Assembly (NCBI GenBank): GCA_030789695.1 | Contig: CM061138.1 | Coordinates: 182,195,051-182,259,050, forward strand | Length of the DNA: 64,000 nt | Direction of reading: 5' to 3' | Source of the DNA: Scilla litardierei | Lineage: Eukaryota > Streptophyta > Magnoliopsida > Asparagales > Asparagaceae | Shown here: positions 21,492 through 32,930 of the stretch, piece after piece | How the letters are laid out: every line of letters begins with the position of its first letter | Position numbering within the stretch: the stretch's first letter is position 1 | Notes under the pieces: generated by a model | Databases searched by the model: none | The model's input: only the letters and a program-made list of their open reading frames with translations | What the model was told of the DNA's origin: nothing | Program-made: the position numbers and the translations under genes

Positions 21492-23165
21492 ATGAGCTTA
21501 TGGTATATTATATATGTACCCAAGAGAAAGAAGAAGAGCAATAAAGGTCAAACTAGCTCTAAAGGGAAAGGATGGATTCTCGATAGTGGTTTCTCCAAAC
21601 ACATGACGGGAGATCTCTCATTGCTCTCCGAAGTGATTAGCATCAAGGATGGTGCAACGGTCACTTTTGGAGGTAATCAAAAGGGAACCATCATTGGAGT
21701 AGGTATTGTCGGTAACCATTCAAAACCCTTAATTACTAATGTATTTCTTGTTAGTGGTTTGTGTCACAATCTCATTTCCATTAGTCAACTTTGTGACAAA
21801 GGTTACAAGGTTCACTTTGGTGAAGGATTGTGTACTATTGTTGATTGTGATTCAAATGGTTTATTTTCCGGTATTAGGCGTAAAAATATTTATTATTTGA
21901 GCTTGCCTAAAACCGTAGAACATTGCTTAGTTGCTAACATAAGTGAACAACTATTATGGCATCGTTGTTTTGGTCATGTTCACTTCAAGCACTTATATAA
22001 GTTAGCTAAGCATGATCTAGTCAAAGGTTTTCCTAAAATCGCTTTTAATAAGAAAAACTTTTGCGATTCATGTCAAAGAGGTAAACTTAGGAAATCATTC
22101 TTTAAGCTTAAAGAAGGGATTACTTCTAAGCGGCCCCTAGAACTTCTTCATCTAGATTTGTTTGGGCCAACTAGAACCGCTTCTTTAGGTAATGCTCATT
22201 ATCGATTAGTTGTCGTTGACGACTTTTCTAGATTTACTTGGGTTTCATTCTTAACTAATAAGAATGAAGCTTATGAAGAGTTTACCAAATTTGCAAAGAA
22301 GATTCAGAATCTCTTAGGATCCACCATTATCACTATCCGTAGTGATCATGGAGGAGAATTTGAGAATGAATCTTTTACTAAGTTTTGTGATGACACCGGG
22401 ATAACTCGTAACTTTTCCTTCCCTCGGGCACCACCACAAAATGGTGTTGTAGAAAGAAAGAATATGACTCTTATTGAGTGTGCATGCACTATGCTCCATG
22501 ATAGTCATCTTGGACTACAATTTTGGGCAGAGGCGGTGCACACGACATGTTATGTGCTCAATAGGATCCTAGTGAGACCCCGAACGAACAAAACTTGTTT
22601 TGAGTTGTTTTATGACAAAAAGCCTCAAGTAAAATATTTTCGTGTTTTTGGTTCAAAATGTTTTATTAAGAACACTTTCGGTAATCTAGATAAATTTGAG
22701 CCAAGATCCGATGAAGGAATTTTTGTTGGATATTCCACACGTAGCAAAGCTTATTGGATATACAACAAAACTTCTTTAACGATTGAGGAATCACTACACG
22801 TTTCATTTAATGAAGATTTTGATTTTCCTCATGTTGATGATGATAGTGTAGATGTTATTTGTGATTCTTTTAGTAATGTTAAGATTAATGATTCGATTAT
22901 TGAGACTAACACTACTAACGAAATTGTTGAAGATGTTCCTAGTGATGCAGGAATACCCAAAGCTTATCCGACCGTTCGCAACCATCCCCATAACCAAATT
23001 ATCGGAGATATTGGTGTGGGTGTTCGAACGAGGATTGAAGAATTCTCTCATTGCGCATTTGTCTCTACCATTGAGCCAAAGAACATCCAAGAAGCTTGTG
23101 AGGATAGCTCTTGGATAGTGGCAATGGAAGAAGAACTAATGCAATTCGAGAGAAATGAAGTTTGA
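21492..23165 (+). pseudogene. Protease and integrase of Sire-A pol, ended by a nonsense codon
   Basis: This is the N-terminal half of the Copia polyprotein. The protease signature WILDSGFSKHMTGD lies near residue 30; most relatives, including Sire-B, have Cys where this copy has Phe. The GAG-pre-integrase segment (LLWHRCFGHV) and HHCC zinc finger (CDSCQRGK) follow. The integrase core has the DD35E triad visible as [15 protein letters not shown] and VVERKN. The C-terminal part has KCFIKNTFGNLDKFEPRSDEG and GYSTRSKAYWIYN. The frame ends at a TGA (23163-23165) exactly where relatives have EVWELVPLP, that is, TGG became TGA. Two stops (21459 and 21477) separate it from gag in the same phase. The neighbouring RT region continues in frame behind the stop. 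Confidence 0.9.
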
Positions 23166-24601
23166 GAACTCGTTCCTCTTCCAAGTGGTCACCAAGTCAT
23201 TGGGACCAAATGGATTTTCAAGAACAAGACGGATGAGGACGAGGTAATCACCAGGAACAAAGCAAGGTTAGTAGCTCAAGGCTACCGGCAAGAGGAAGGT
23301 ATTGATTTCGAAGAATCTTTTGCCCCCGTAGCTAGATTAGAAGCTATTAGATTACTTTTATCTTTTGCATCCCATAAGAATTTAAACTATTTCAAATGGA
23401 TGTTAAAAGTGCATTTTTAAATGGGATTGTCAATGAAGAAGTATATGTCTCTCAACCTCCCGGTTTTATTCATGAAAAATTTCCAAATCATGTTTTCAAA
23501 CTTAAGAAAGTGTTGTATGGGTTGAGACAAGCTCCTAGAGCTTGGTATGATCGACTCAAGACCTTTCTTTTGAATTTAGGTTTTAAAATGGGAGACGTTG
23601 ATTCTACACTCTTCATTAAAGATTATGAAAATGACATTCTCTTGATTCAAGTTTATGTAGACGATATAATTTTTGGTTTGACTAACTTTAATCTTTGTCA
23701 AGAATTTTCTAAGTATATGAAGGATGAATTCGAGATGAGCTACCTGGGAGAGCTCACTTATTTCCTTGGACTGCAAATTCGACAAATGGAGAATGAAACC
23801 TTCATACATCAGACAAAGTATACATGGGAGCTTATTAAGCGATTCGGGATGGAATCGTCGTCGAGCAAAAGGACTCCCATGAGTACTACTACCCATCTAC
23901 ACAAGGATGAGAGCGGAAAAGATGTAGACGTTCGTCTAAATCGAGGTATGATCGGTAGCTTATTTTACTTAACTGCTAGTAGGCATGATATCATGTTTTT
24001 CGTATGCTTGTGTGTTAGATATCAAGCTAGACCTAAGGAGTCACACTTGATTGCGGTTAAACGAATATTTCGTTATCTCAATCAATCTCTAGATTATGGG
24101 TTACTTTACCCTAAATCTAGCACATATGAGTTAATCTCATATAGTGATGCCGACTTTGCCGGATGCAAGTCCGACAGGAAAAGTACTAGTGGCACTTGCC
24201 ACTTTCTTGGAAATTCCTTAGTTTCTTGGTTTTCTAAGAAACAGAATTCGGTATCATTGTCCACGACTGAAGCGGAATATATTGCCGCGGGTCTTGCATG
24301 TGCACAAGTCCTTTGGATGAGACACACTCTTAGTGACTATGGTGTCAATTGTGATACTTGTCCTATCATGGTTGATAACCAAAGTGATATATGTTTTTTC
24401 AAGAATCCGGTACATCACTCCCGTACCAAACACATAGATGTGAGACACCATTTTATAAATGATCATGTAGCTAAGGACATCATCTTAGAGTACATTGAAA
24501 CCCAAAAACAAATTACCGACATCTTCACAAAACCTCTTAAAGAAGATTCATTTGTGAGGTTGCGTGGAGAATTAGGAATTATGGGTGAATCTGAAATTTA
24601 G
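23166..24601 (+). pseudogene. Reverse transcriptase and RNase H of Sire-A
   Basis: RT copies the element RNA into DNA and RNase H removes the RNA. Directly after the TGA the frame stays open with [13 protein letters not shown] and [18 protein letters not shown] one-base loss at about 23391 (TTCAAATGG where relatives read TTCCAAATGG) then shifts the frame. The remaining 401 codons (23396-24601) hold [24 protein letters not shown] and the catalytic box VYVDDIIFG. RNase H follows with YSDADFAGC, STSGTCHFLG, SLSTTEAEYIAAG and the end motif HIDVRHHF. Catalytic residues are intact; only the frameshift and nonsense codon disable it. The end is a natural stop. Confidence 0.92.
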
Positions 24602-24869
24602 GAGCTCATCTTATATGTCTTAACACTCTTTGAGCTCATATCATCATGTTGCCTATCTTGATTTGATTTATCATATATATGTGTTTAAGAAAGGCAATTG
24701 AGATTTATGTGATTTCATGATTTCTTTGAAATTGATCTTAGAGATTTGTGTTTCAATTGATTCATCGTCTTACATTGTTTTTATGATGAGTTTGTGATTA
24801 GAGTATAGGTCCTAGGGTGAGTGTTCTTATTCTCTGGATTTCTATCTTACTGTGCATTTTTGGACCAGG
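24602..24869 (+). other. Sire-A spacer after pol
   Basis: This AT-rich stretch lies between the pol stop and the internal palindrome array. No ORF or TATA-like box was recognised. Confidence 0.4.
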
Positions 24870-25221
24870 ACAGACGACTGTCTTTCCTTCGACAGTCGAC
24901 TGCCCAACTCTACTTTTCTCAGTAAGAAATTTGTATCTTTCGCACAGACAACTGATGACAATTTTCCAGTCGACTGTTATTGCAACAGGTGACTGCATTT
25001 TGGTCATCAGGCGACTGTCATCTTTGTCGAAATTTTTACAGTGCTCTTTGTCATTTTTATGAAGTTTATTGATTCTCAGTCAGTCGACTGATGTGTATAG
25101 TACAGTCGACTGTCCTTCGGACAGACGACTGTATGTTACTCAACAGTCGACTGTCGGTCATCCTAAGCTTATCTCTTTTCACTTTATCCAGTCGACTGAC
25201 TTTTGTTTATCAGTCGACTGT
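24870..25221 (+). promoter_or_regulatory. Internal CAGTCGACTG array of Sire-A
   Basis: At least seven perfect or near-perfect CAGTCGACTG sites plus variants (CAGACGACTG, CAGGTGACTG, CAGGCGACTG) lie in 350 bp, the same motif as in this element's LTRs. The array starts 270 bp after pol and ends at the beginning of the extra ORF. It is not an LTR fragment: the sequence between the sites does not match the LTR. Its place suggests an internal promoter or enhancer for the extra ORF. Confidence 0.8.
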
Positions 25222-25248
25222 CTACTGTTGTGACGGTTCACTGCTTCG

Positions 25249-26560
25249 ATCAAGCAAGCCGATTTTCCCTCGCATTCTGCTTCGCGGGGATACTCTCCCT
25301 CGTCGTCGTCTTCTTCAGACGTTGAGCCCCTGATCAAGCGTCAGCGGAAGCCCATTGGTGTTACCATCAATGAGCCTACTACTGACGTTCCCCATCTGTC
25401 TGCTTCTGTTTCGAGTTCTGGAGACGAGTCTCCCGTAGTGCCCCCTACTGATCCCCTTGTTCCACTTTACCGAGATGACATTTGCTTGGCAAAATTCTAC
25501 TCTCTCTTAGGGATCAAACTTCTTATGGAGCGGTACATCGTTTTTTCCCGCCTTTACTGCTGAGAGACTTTCAGACATTTTGTCTGCTACCCACTTGGTC
25601 GATCTTTTTCGCTTCTCTCAGAGCGAATCTCCTAGAGCTTATCCATTTCTGGTTAAGCTGTTCTATGCTAACCGCATTCGCGGTGAGTACTCTACCACTG
25701 GATATATCGATACTGTTGTTCAGGGGACTTCCATTCGCATTGATCCCACTCTATTAGGGACCATTCTTAGGATTCCTTCTACCGGATCTCTTCCCTATGA
25801 CATTTTCATTTCTGATATTGATGAGCTTGACCAGCCTGTCCTTCGGGATTTGTTTCGTGTGATACCCTTAGCCCTGGATTCAGGTATTAGGTCGTCTATG
25901 TTTTCGGCTAGAGGTTGGGCAGTTCACCTAGTGGTGAAGTCCAACATCCCGCCGAAGTATGGATCATCTGACCAGCCTTCCCATGATATTCTGAGGTGTA
26001 TGTATGCGATTTTCTTTGGGATGTCCGTTAACTGGGCTGGTGTCCTCCTTGACAGGATGGACAAGGTCGAGTTTACTTCTTCCTCTGCTCATATTCCATA
26101 TGGTGGTCTTTTGACTCTTGTCTTTCGACATTTTGGTGTCGATTAATCTCGTTACGAGCCCATGCCTTTTGGTCCTCTCCTCGGTGCATCTGCAAAGTCG
26201 AAGTCTTCTTCGGCTCTGCAGTCTGCCTCGAAGAAGAGGAAATCCACATCTGCTCCGTCCTCCACTGTTCCTCCAGTTGACCAGTCTTTCACCTCAGCTC
26301 CACCATCTCGTGATATTCTTTTTGCGATGGTATCTGGACTTTACAGATTGGCTTCACTTTCTTTCTTGCATCAAGGAAAACCCTTCCCTGAGGATCTGAG
26401 ACAGTTTGTTCCTCAGCCTCATGTGCCTCCTCAGCCCATCGTCACTGCTGATGCTGCTGATGCTGATGCTGTTGCTACTTCTGACCCTCCTCTAGAGGAT
26501 ACATCTGCTGTCACAGAGCCTGCTTCTCCTTCTGCAGCCCCTGGATACGCTCACTCATAG
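25249..26560 (+). pseudogene. Extra ORF downstream of pol (env-like position), Sire-A
   Basis: This protein is of unknown function. The first part (to about 25550) is Ser/Pro-rich and basic, without a clear ATG. A one-base shift near 25552 leads to the 188-codon frame (25580-26146) with FLVKLFYANRIRGEYSTTGY, VVQGTSIRIDPTLLGTIL and DIDELDQPVLRDLFRVIPLA. An in-frame TAA (26144-26146) interrupts it, and the same phase continues to 26560 with a Ser/Lys-rich region and an acidic Ala/Asp/Pro tail. The same domain occurs at the same place in Sire-B. It resembles the Pfam 'putative plant transposon protein' domain (inference). I see no signal peptide or convincing membrane anchor, so a true envelope role is unsupported. 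Confidence 0.75.
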
Positions 26561-27404
26561 ATGTGTGTTTGAGTTGTGTTAGTTTGATTGATTATTGTAT
26601 TTTGATGTGATGATTTCTGATGCTGATGTACGCTGATATCATGATGTATTTTTTTGGATCTTGATGTATGTTTTTTTGGTTGGTCATGTTGATGTCCATC
26701 TGATGTGTACTCATATCGTCTTTTGATATATATATATATATGACTTTGCTGCTTAATCTTATGTGTCACATTTTGTATAATTGATAATCATATCTGTGTG
26801 CTGATTGTGATATTGTCTCCATGAATGATATATTCTCTTCTGATGTGTTTTTGAGACAATATAGGATTTGATATTGGATTATTCATGATATCTCTGATGT
26901 AATGCATTTTTGAAACTATTTTTTGTTTCGTATATCTAACATGTTGATATTGGACTTTAATTCCTCTATTCACATAAGTATATGATGTGCTTTTATGAGT
27001 CTTTGATTCTATATATCTTTATACTCCTTGATTGTTGTTAGTTCTTATTTAAGCACGATTATTGTTGTTATTTACTCCTACCTTTTTGGATAATGCCATA
27101 GGGGGAGAAATAAACATACAAGATTCATAATGAATGTGCTAAGTATGTTCTAACACATTAAATCTAAGATTGAAGTTGCCTTAGATTCAGGGGGAGTAAG
27201 ATTACAATGAATAGGGATTTTAATTCTTAGATTTCTTGAATTAAATTCATGCGTAACTTACTCATTTGCTTCAATTGATATGTATATGCCCTAATATTTG
27301 TTGACTAACTTGATTGGCATCTATGTAGGGGGAGTAAGTTTTCATAAGCACAATTATTTATCTTTTTATTTATGTTTGTTTGTCATCATCAAAAAGGGGG
27401 AGAA
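26561..27404 (+). other. Sire-A 3' non-coding region with repeated polypurine tracts
   Basis: This AT-rich region includes a short TA microsatellite near 26728. Four GGGGG-A/G tracts occur at about 27101, 27190, 27328 and 27391; the last is the polypurine tract next to the LTR. Their distances to the LTR (about 304, 215, 77 and 9 bp) nearly equal those in Sire-B. Repeated polypurine-like tracts are a known Sirevirus feature. Confidence 0.8.
27391..27404 (+). other. Polypurine tract of Sire-A
   Basis: AAAAAGGGGGAGAA directly precedes the 3' LTR and is the expected plus-strand primer. Confidence 0.9.
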
Positions 27405-29221
27405 TGTTGAGTATTGGACTTCTCCCTACTTGGTGTTAATGATGAGCAAACATAAATACTTGTGACTAATCCCCTATTTTGCAGTTAATCCATTGCCTAA
27501 GCTTATTATGAAGATCTACTTGCAATGGATGACACTCAAAGTTGATTGAAGGCAAATGACATGGATTGGATGATCGTAGATGATGATTGAAGTTCCATGA
27601 AGACTTCAAGTTCATACGATGGATAGAAGAGAGAATTCGTCAATGTAATTTTCTTTTATCTCTTCTAGTATGTAGCTTAGAAGTAGAACTTTGATGGAGC
27701 ACTCACACACATCATCATTTCAGTCTTAGGACATCATTAGATCATTCGTCCTTAGACTCCAATTCATTTCTTTAGTGATTGTACTTGAATTGTCTTTAAC
27801 AGTCGACTGTTGAACGTTTTACAGTCGCCTGTCTTAAAAACAGTCGACTGTGTTTTGTTCTACAGCCGTCTGTTATGCACAAACTTTTACAATCTAGTTT
27901 TGGGCCTCTCTGTTTATTTCGCACATGCAACTGATGAACGATACACAGGCGCCTGTCCAGTTGACAGTCGACTGTGTTTTGTGAATCAGTCGCCTGTCTA
28001 TCTTCTGCCCAAACTTTGTTGATCTGCCTTTTATGGCCAGTCGACTAATGTTGTATATACAGTCGACTGTCCCTTGGATCAGTCGACTGTTTATGCTGCA
28101 ACAGTCGTCTGTCTGTGAGGCAATTCATTGACTCTGCTCTCTGGAAATTCTCAGGGTATATGACAGTTGTCTGTATAAGGATTTACAGTCGCATGTTCTG
28201 ATTAACAGTCGACTGTTTTATTCTCATCAGTCGTCTGTCCTGTTATCTTACAATATTTCCAGATTTCATTCAACTTACCCATCTTTTGGCCAGTCGCCTG
28301 TAGAAGGATTTACAGTCGTCTGTTGGTTTAACAGTCGACTGTCTTTGCTTCATCAGTCGACTGTCCACGTGGTAAGTTACCGTTATGAATTCTTACCTAC
28401 CATTGCTGACTGTGCAACAGTCGACTGTGGTTTCTTCAACAGTCGACTGTCGCGAGCGCAGATTCTATCCGTTGAGATTTTTCTCACGGATTCCTAAAGG
28501 GTTTTTGCCTAAACTGTTTTGTGGATTTGAGAAACCTATATAAGGGCCTTCTACTGTTCCATTGAAAGGTTACCTAGGCTATTGCAAAATCTCTCAAGCT
28601 TTCATTCTAAAGTTTTAAAGCTCTCAAATCCAAAGCCCTAAGAATTCCAATCTTTGATCTCTTGTTCTCCAACCTAGAACCAAAGAGTTATCTTCTAGGC
28701 ATTTGGTGCAGTCAAGAGAAATGGCTTTCTTCTCTCTTCCAAGAGAGTCTTCAACACACAACACACCACTCCTTCAAGTTCTACTTTAAGGCATAAGTGA
28801 TTGTAATTGTTGCTTTCATAATTTCATAACTTTCGTTATTTGAATTTGCTCTCGGGTTGTGAGAGCGGTTTGCTCGCTCCCAAGTTGTGGGAGTCAAGGT
28901 CAATCGATTGTTCTCCGATTTAACTTGTAGGATTGCTACAAGTGGGGTTTTAAGGAAACCTCAAGTTAGGGTTCTAACTTGAGTATCCGGAGGTATCCGG
29001 GTGGAAGGGACGTAGGATTACCGGGAACAAGTCGGGAAGTGACTTGGGTAATCCGAACCCTTGAAACATCTCTGCGTTTGCGTATGTTTCATTTTGGGTT
29101 TAATTTCTATTCTGCATTATTTTGTTGGATTGCATTTAAATTGGTGTAACTATCTTTTTAAATTGCATAAGCACTATTCAACCACCCTTCTAGTGTTTTC
29201 CCCATAGACATGATCCTTACA
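27405..29221 (+). repeat. 3' LTR of Sire-A
   Basis: The LTR is 1817 bp. Its palindrome array (27800-28450) and TATA box (28536-28543) sit at the same relative positions as in the 5' LTR. Several palindromes differ between the two LTRs by C/T changes at the central CpG. Confidence 0.95.
27800..28450 (+). promoter_or_regulatory. CAGTCGACTG palindrome array, 3' LTR
   Basis: This is the counterpart of the array in the 5' LTR. Some sites that are perfect here are degenerate there and vice versa (for example CAGTCGACTG versus CAGTCTACTG, CAGTTGACTG versus CAGTCGACTG). The array again ends 86 bp before the TATA box. Confidence 0.85.
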
Positions 29222-29226
29222 AGTTC

Positions 29227-29809
29227 TAATTGGATTCAGCCTTTTTCTGCATTAGAGCTGCATCGAGGGAAAAGATCCAAAAACTGACCCAATTCGTCTA
29301 GGTGAAATACCTTGTTCTGGTTAGAGGCAGGCGTGGGCCTTTCTTGGTGGGGTGCCAATTTGGCAACCTGCTTACAACCTGTGGCAATATTTGATGGGGG
29401 TATGTATATGCTTTGAAGAAACCATGTTGAAGCAGCATCTCTTATTTGCTGACCCTTGTTCTGTTTTTTAAATCTTTCTTGCACACAGTTCTAACTTAGC
29501 GTATCATTCAGATAACTCATCTGTTTTTTACATCTTTCTTGCACGCAGTTGTAACTGAGCATATCATTCAGATAACTTATGTCATCTGAGTAGCTAATTA
29601 AAACTTGTAATGGAGACATTTAAGGTGTTCAATTATAGTTCCTTTAAGTTAGACCTTGTACCATTAAGTATACTCAAGATTACTAGTATTCTTAGCTACC
29701 TTTTCTTGTTTATTTGCTTTTCCAGAGGGGAAAAAGGAAAGAAAAAGAAATGAGAATACATGCTTTTCTATTTGCATAGTGCATCTAATGTGTTCACTGT
29801 TTTGTTCAG
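29227..29809 (+). other. DNA left of the carrier exon, probable intron
   Basis: No coding sequence was recognised. Near-repeat phrases 'atctttcttgcac' occur at about 29470 and 29530. It ends in a T-rich stretch and TTCAG, a good splice acceptor. It is probably part of the intron into which Sire-A inserted, if the gene's 5' exons lie further upstream. Confidence 0.45.
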
Positions 29810-29945
29810 ATCCATCGATGATGTCGGCCCTGTATCTCCTCTAGCTACTAGTCTGGCTGCTGGATTTTCAGGAACGGTAGCTGCTGCTGCTTCTCATACT
29901 TTTGACACTGCTAAAAGTCGGTCCCAGTGTATTGTTATACCTAAG
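29810..29945 (+). CDS. Mitochondrial carrier family protein, penultimate exon
   Basis: A 136-bp exon lies between a TTTTGTTCAG acceptor and an AAG/GTATTT donor. It begins with the last base of a split codon and encodes 45 complete codons ending in Lys. It contains LATSLAAGFSGTVAAAASH followed by TFDTAKSRSQ, which fits the mitochondrial-carrier signature PxDxxKxRxQ with Thr in place of the first Pro. Carriers of this family exchange metabolites across the inner mitochondrial (or other organelle) membrane; the substrate cannot be told from this piece. This should be the third carrier repeat, because the next exon ends the protein. Earlier exons are not visible in the window. Confidence 0.85.
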
Positions 29946-32440
29946 GTATTTATCCTTCATGGCTGATCTTTTTATGGTCAGGTTCAATGTACTTCAAGTG
30001 TTTTTGTGTGTTCTGGATGCAACATCAACACTGGCCAGTTGCACAGTTCCTATTACTCGGGCTGTATGATTTCTTGAGCATTTAATAAAACATTAATATA
30101 CTGGGGATGCAGCTTAAAGGTGTTTGTTAGACATGAATGTGAATAGAGGGCAAATAATCATGAATGGCAATTGAATTGTTTTAATTTGTTTTGAGACCAT
30201 TAGGAGTGTAATGCGTAGGGGAGTAGGACTAGAGGGAAAAACAGTTCATTCGATATATAGGACGCCGAAAGTATCACTGGATTTGCAAAAGTGAATTTCC
30301 TGGGCCTATTTATTTTTTTGGTATAACTTTGGGTGTTAGTGGAGTTCTGTTTTGCCAATAAGGAAAGAAAACACATGGGTTATGCATGAACCAAGTTTGG
30401 CTAGGTACTTCTATAACCAATTTGTTGGCATGATATGATCTTCTGTACCACTAGTATAAATAAATACCAAATAGAATCTGGTGTTTGATAGTTGATAAAA
30501 AAATAGATCATCATATATCATCCTCGGTCCACTTTACAAACTATGTATAAATGTTGACAAATATTCAAACTCTTTAACATAGAGTGCCCCTCATTTCTTC
30601 TAACACTTTAACGTACAACCATTCCAACTCACCTTCAATCTGTGGTTTGATGCAATCTACGAAGAACAGTCACAGACATGGGCCATGTACACTGAACTAA
30701 GACACTGGGTCATGGCAAGCTCTTAAAAAGTAGGATACATGGAGACATCTATGTGGGTGAAATAGTTTCTATATGTAATACATTAAAATCTGTAGTCACG
30801 AGGATGTGTTCTATTAAAACTTAAAAAGACAATAAAAAATTTCAAGGATAAAAACTCGTGAGTTCTACCTATGTAACAGTTTCAAACCAAAAAATAAAAT
30901 AATTAAATAATTAAATAAAAGAGAATAATGGGTATCATTTGACATATGGGGTTAAGCCTCATATGCGCTTCCAAAATTCTACCCTTGTTATTTTTTTGAA
31001 GGATCGGAATCATTCATTATAATCTACCTGTTCTAAAATCCCAAAACACCAAATACCAGGTGAACCCAAGGAGTTTTACATGTTCATCCATCAGTCGTCA
31101 ATCATAAATTTAACGGTTTTGCATAAATATTATGAAAAATATTATGAGTAAAACTTTTGTGACGTGTGGATGAATGTGCAAAATCCCTTAGGTTTACCCG
31201 ATATTCGGTTGGTTGTTTTAAAATATGAAGATGGAAATGAATGGTTCCGAACCTACAAAAAATAGCAGAAGATGAAGTTTTGAACTTTTGAAGGACGTAT
31301 ATACGTCTTAACCACATATGTCATATGATGCCAATTTTTCTAAAATAAAAATAGAATATTATTGACAGTGAACCGAGTTCAGTTGGTTTGTTAATCCTGT
31401 ATCCGCTTAGTTAACATCTTTTTTATATTTGTTTAAGGGACATGTGACTTGAAAGTGTCTGACACGAGATCTTTTAATTTTTTTTAAGTCGACTTAGCTC
31501 CTACATGCAATGTTTTTGGGTTTCTAAAATCTACCATTGCAACAGTGTCCAATATGTGTTGTGCGCAAGTCTCGATGTCTGGCAGTGGCTGACACTGACA
31601 CGACAATCATTTTAAATTGTCCGTGTTTAATATAATCTAACCCAGGTAAAGACTTTTTCGAGTACTATTTCAATCATCAATGCGACAGGAGCACCTTGTT
31701 AGTAGAAATTGTTATGCCGTTTGCTAAACCTCGTTTTTTTCCTTCATTATTTTCTCAAACATGGTGAAATGAAGAATTGCATGGAAAAACTTTGCTCACA
31801 TGCAGATTTGCTAGCATGGACAGTGAATTATGAGAAATGTTCCATATGGATCCTTGAGGAATACTTTTAGCCTGCAGACACTAGGTGGCAACCAACTGAA
31901 AATTTTGGTCGAATCTTTTTATAATCTTCTCAACTTACACTTATATGCTTCTTGACCTTTTCCAACAGATGATTATGCTCTTTAAAAGAAAAAGGCTCAA
32001 AGTTGGGATCATGCCGTTTCCTTTTTATTGGGTTAGCATTTGGAATTGCCTTCAGTTTTCACTTTGAAAGGGCTATTTGTGCCCTGAGTCTTCTTGATGA
32101 TATCTTCCACTTCTTCAGTATTAAATCATGTTGTTAATGGCTTTTGCTTCTCGGTGGCTCCCGACACAAAATTATGGAGGCTGGCCCAGTAAATTTAAGG
32201 GGGTGATGTTTTTACAAGTGGCTTCTTGCATGACTTTGCACTCGTGTAATGAGTAGTTGCTTCACAAGGAAAATAATACATGGGATGCATTTTTGGGGCT
32301 TTATTTGAACATTTTGGTGTCTTAAACGAAATCAACTGCTCTGACAATTTTGCTTATCTTCTTTTCTATTTAATTTACCTGTCTTTCTTTCTCCTGATCA
32401 AGTATATGGATGAGGCCTTACTGTCATTTATTGATACTAG
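29946..32440 (+). other. Intron of the carrier gene
   Basis: This 2.5-kb intron runs from GTATTT to a pyrimidine-containing ACTAG end. Exon phases match (both ends on codon boundaries). The interior is AT-rich with no readable gene and no clear transposon. Confidence 0.8.
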
Positions 32441-32629
32441 TATATTGCTATGGAGAGAAAGCTGCTGAAATGGCAAGCACCAGGAATCTGGATAGAGAGA
32501 GTTACAGGGATGTCGCCTGCTGATAGACACATCATGTTTCGTGGTATTTGGTTGAGGATGGCCCGCAGCGGCATTGCATCGTTTGCGATTGTTGGGAGCT
32601 ACTTATTGGCCGTCGATCATCTCTCTTAA
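32441..32629 (+). CDS. Mitochondrial carrier family protein, last exon
   Basis: The exon has 62 codons plus TAA. It begins YIAMERKLLKWQ and continues with RVTGMSPADRHIMFRGIWLR, then a hydrophobic sixth helix (RMARSGIASFAIVGSYLLAV). It ends soon after, as carrier proteins do. The FRG motif and the helix placement fit the last repeat half of the family. The reading frame joins without a shift to the exon at 29810-29945, and no stop or frameshift is seen. The assignment to the family is firm; the exact member is not. Confidence 0.85.
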   Translation, partial: YIAMERKLLKWQAPGIWIERVTGMSPADRHIMFRGIWLRMARSGIASFAIVGSYLLAVDHLS

Positions 32630-32930
32630 GGGACTATTTGGCGTCAAGTTTAGTACTGAAAGATAAGCATAAACGCATCCAAAACAAAACAATTGGTAAT
32701 GCTTGGTTGCGGGTATGTTTTTTTCCTCCGTTCTCCTTTTACAATAGTTGCTTACATTGTTTGCTCTACATGCCACAATGATTTCAGCCATGGTGGAAGC
32801 GAATCATAAACACTGTTCAATGTCTGCCAACAAAACTAACTGTTTGAGCTGGGAGAATCTCAGTTTCAGTTGAGGTGTGTTTGTATCAACCTTGCCACTC
32901 TGATTTTTTGTGAAATAAAATTTGATGTAC
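32630..32930 (+). other. Probable 3' UTR of the carrier gene, with a small intron
   Basis: After the stop, a likely 75-bp UTR intron runs from GTATGT (32713) to TTTCAG (32787). An AATAAA polyadenylation signal lies at 32914-32919. This is inferred from splice-like motifs only. Confidence 0.5.

Larger units (their letters stand above)
17284..29221 (+). mobile_element. Sirevirus-type Copia retrotransposon, Sire-A
   Basis: This full-length 11.9-kb element has 1.82-kb LTRs (TGTTGA...CTTACA) and a perfect target duplication AGTTC (17279-17283 and 29222-29226). The order is LTR, Met primer site, gag, protease-integrase-RT-RNase H, palindrome array, extra ORF, repeated polypurine tracts, LTR. The Copia domain order, long Gag, extra ORF after pol and repeated G-rich tracts mark the Sirevirus (SIRE/Maximus) lineage. 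The LTRs look about 97 percent identical by eye, so it is older than Sire-B, G1 and G2. The coding region has two frameshifts and one nonsense codon in gag-pol, and a frameshift plus stop in the extra ORF, so this copy is not autonomous. Confidence 0.95.

Noticed and set aside
25249..26560. True retroviral-type envelope gene
   Set aside because: No signal peptide, membrane helix or cleavage motif; only the position after pol is env-like.
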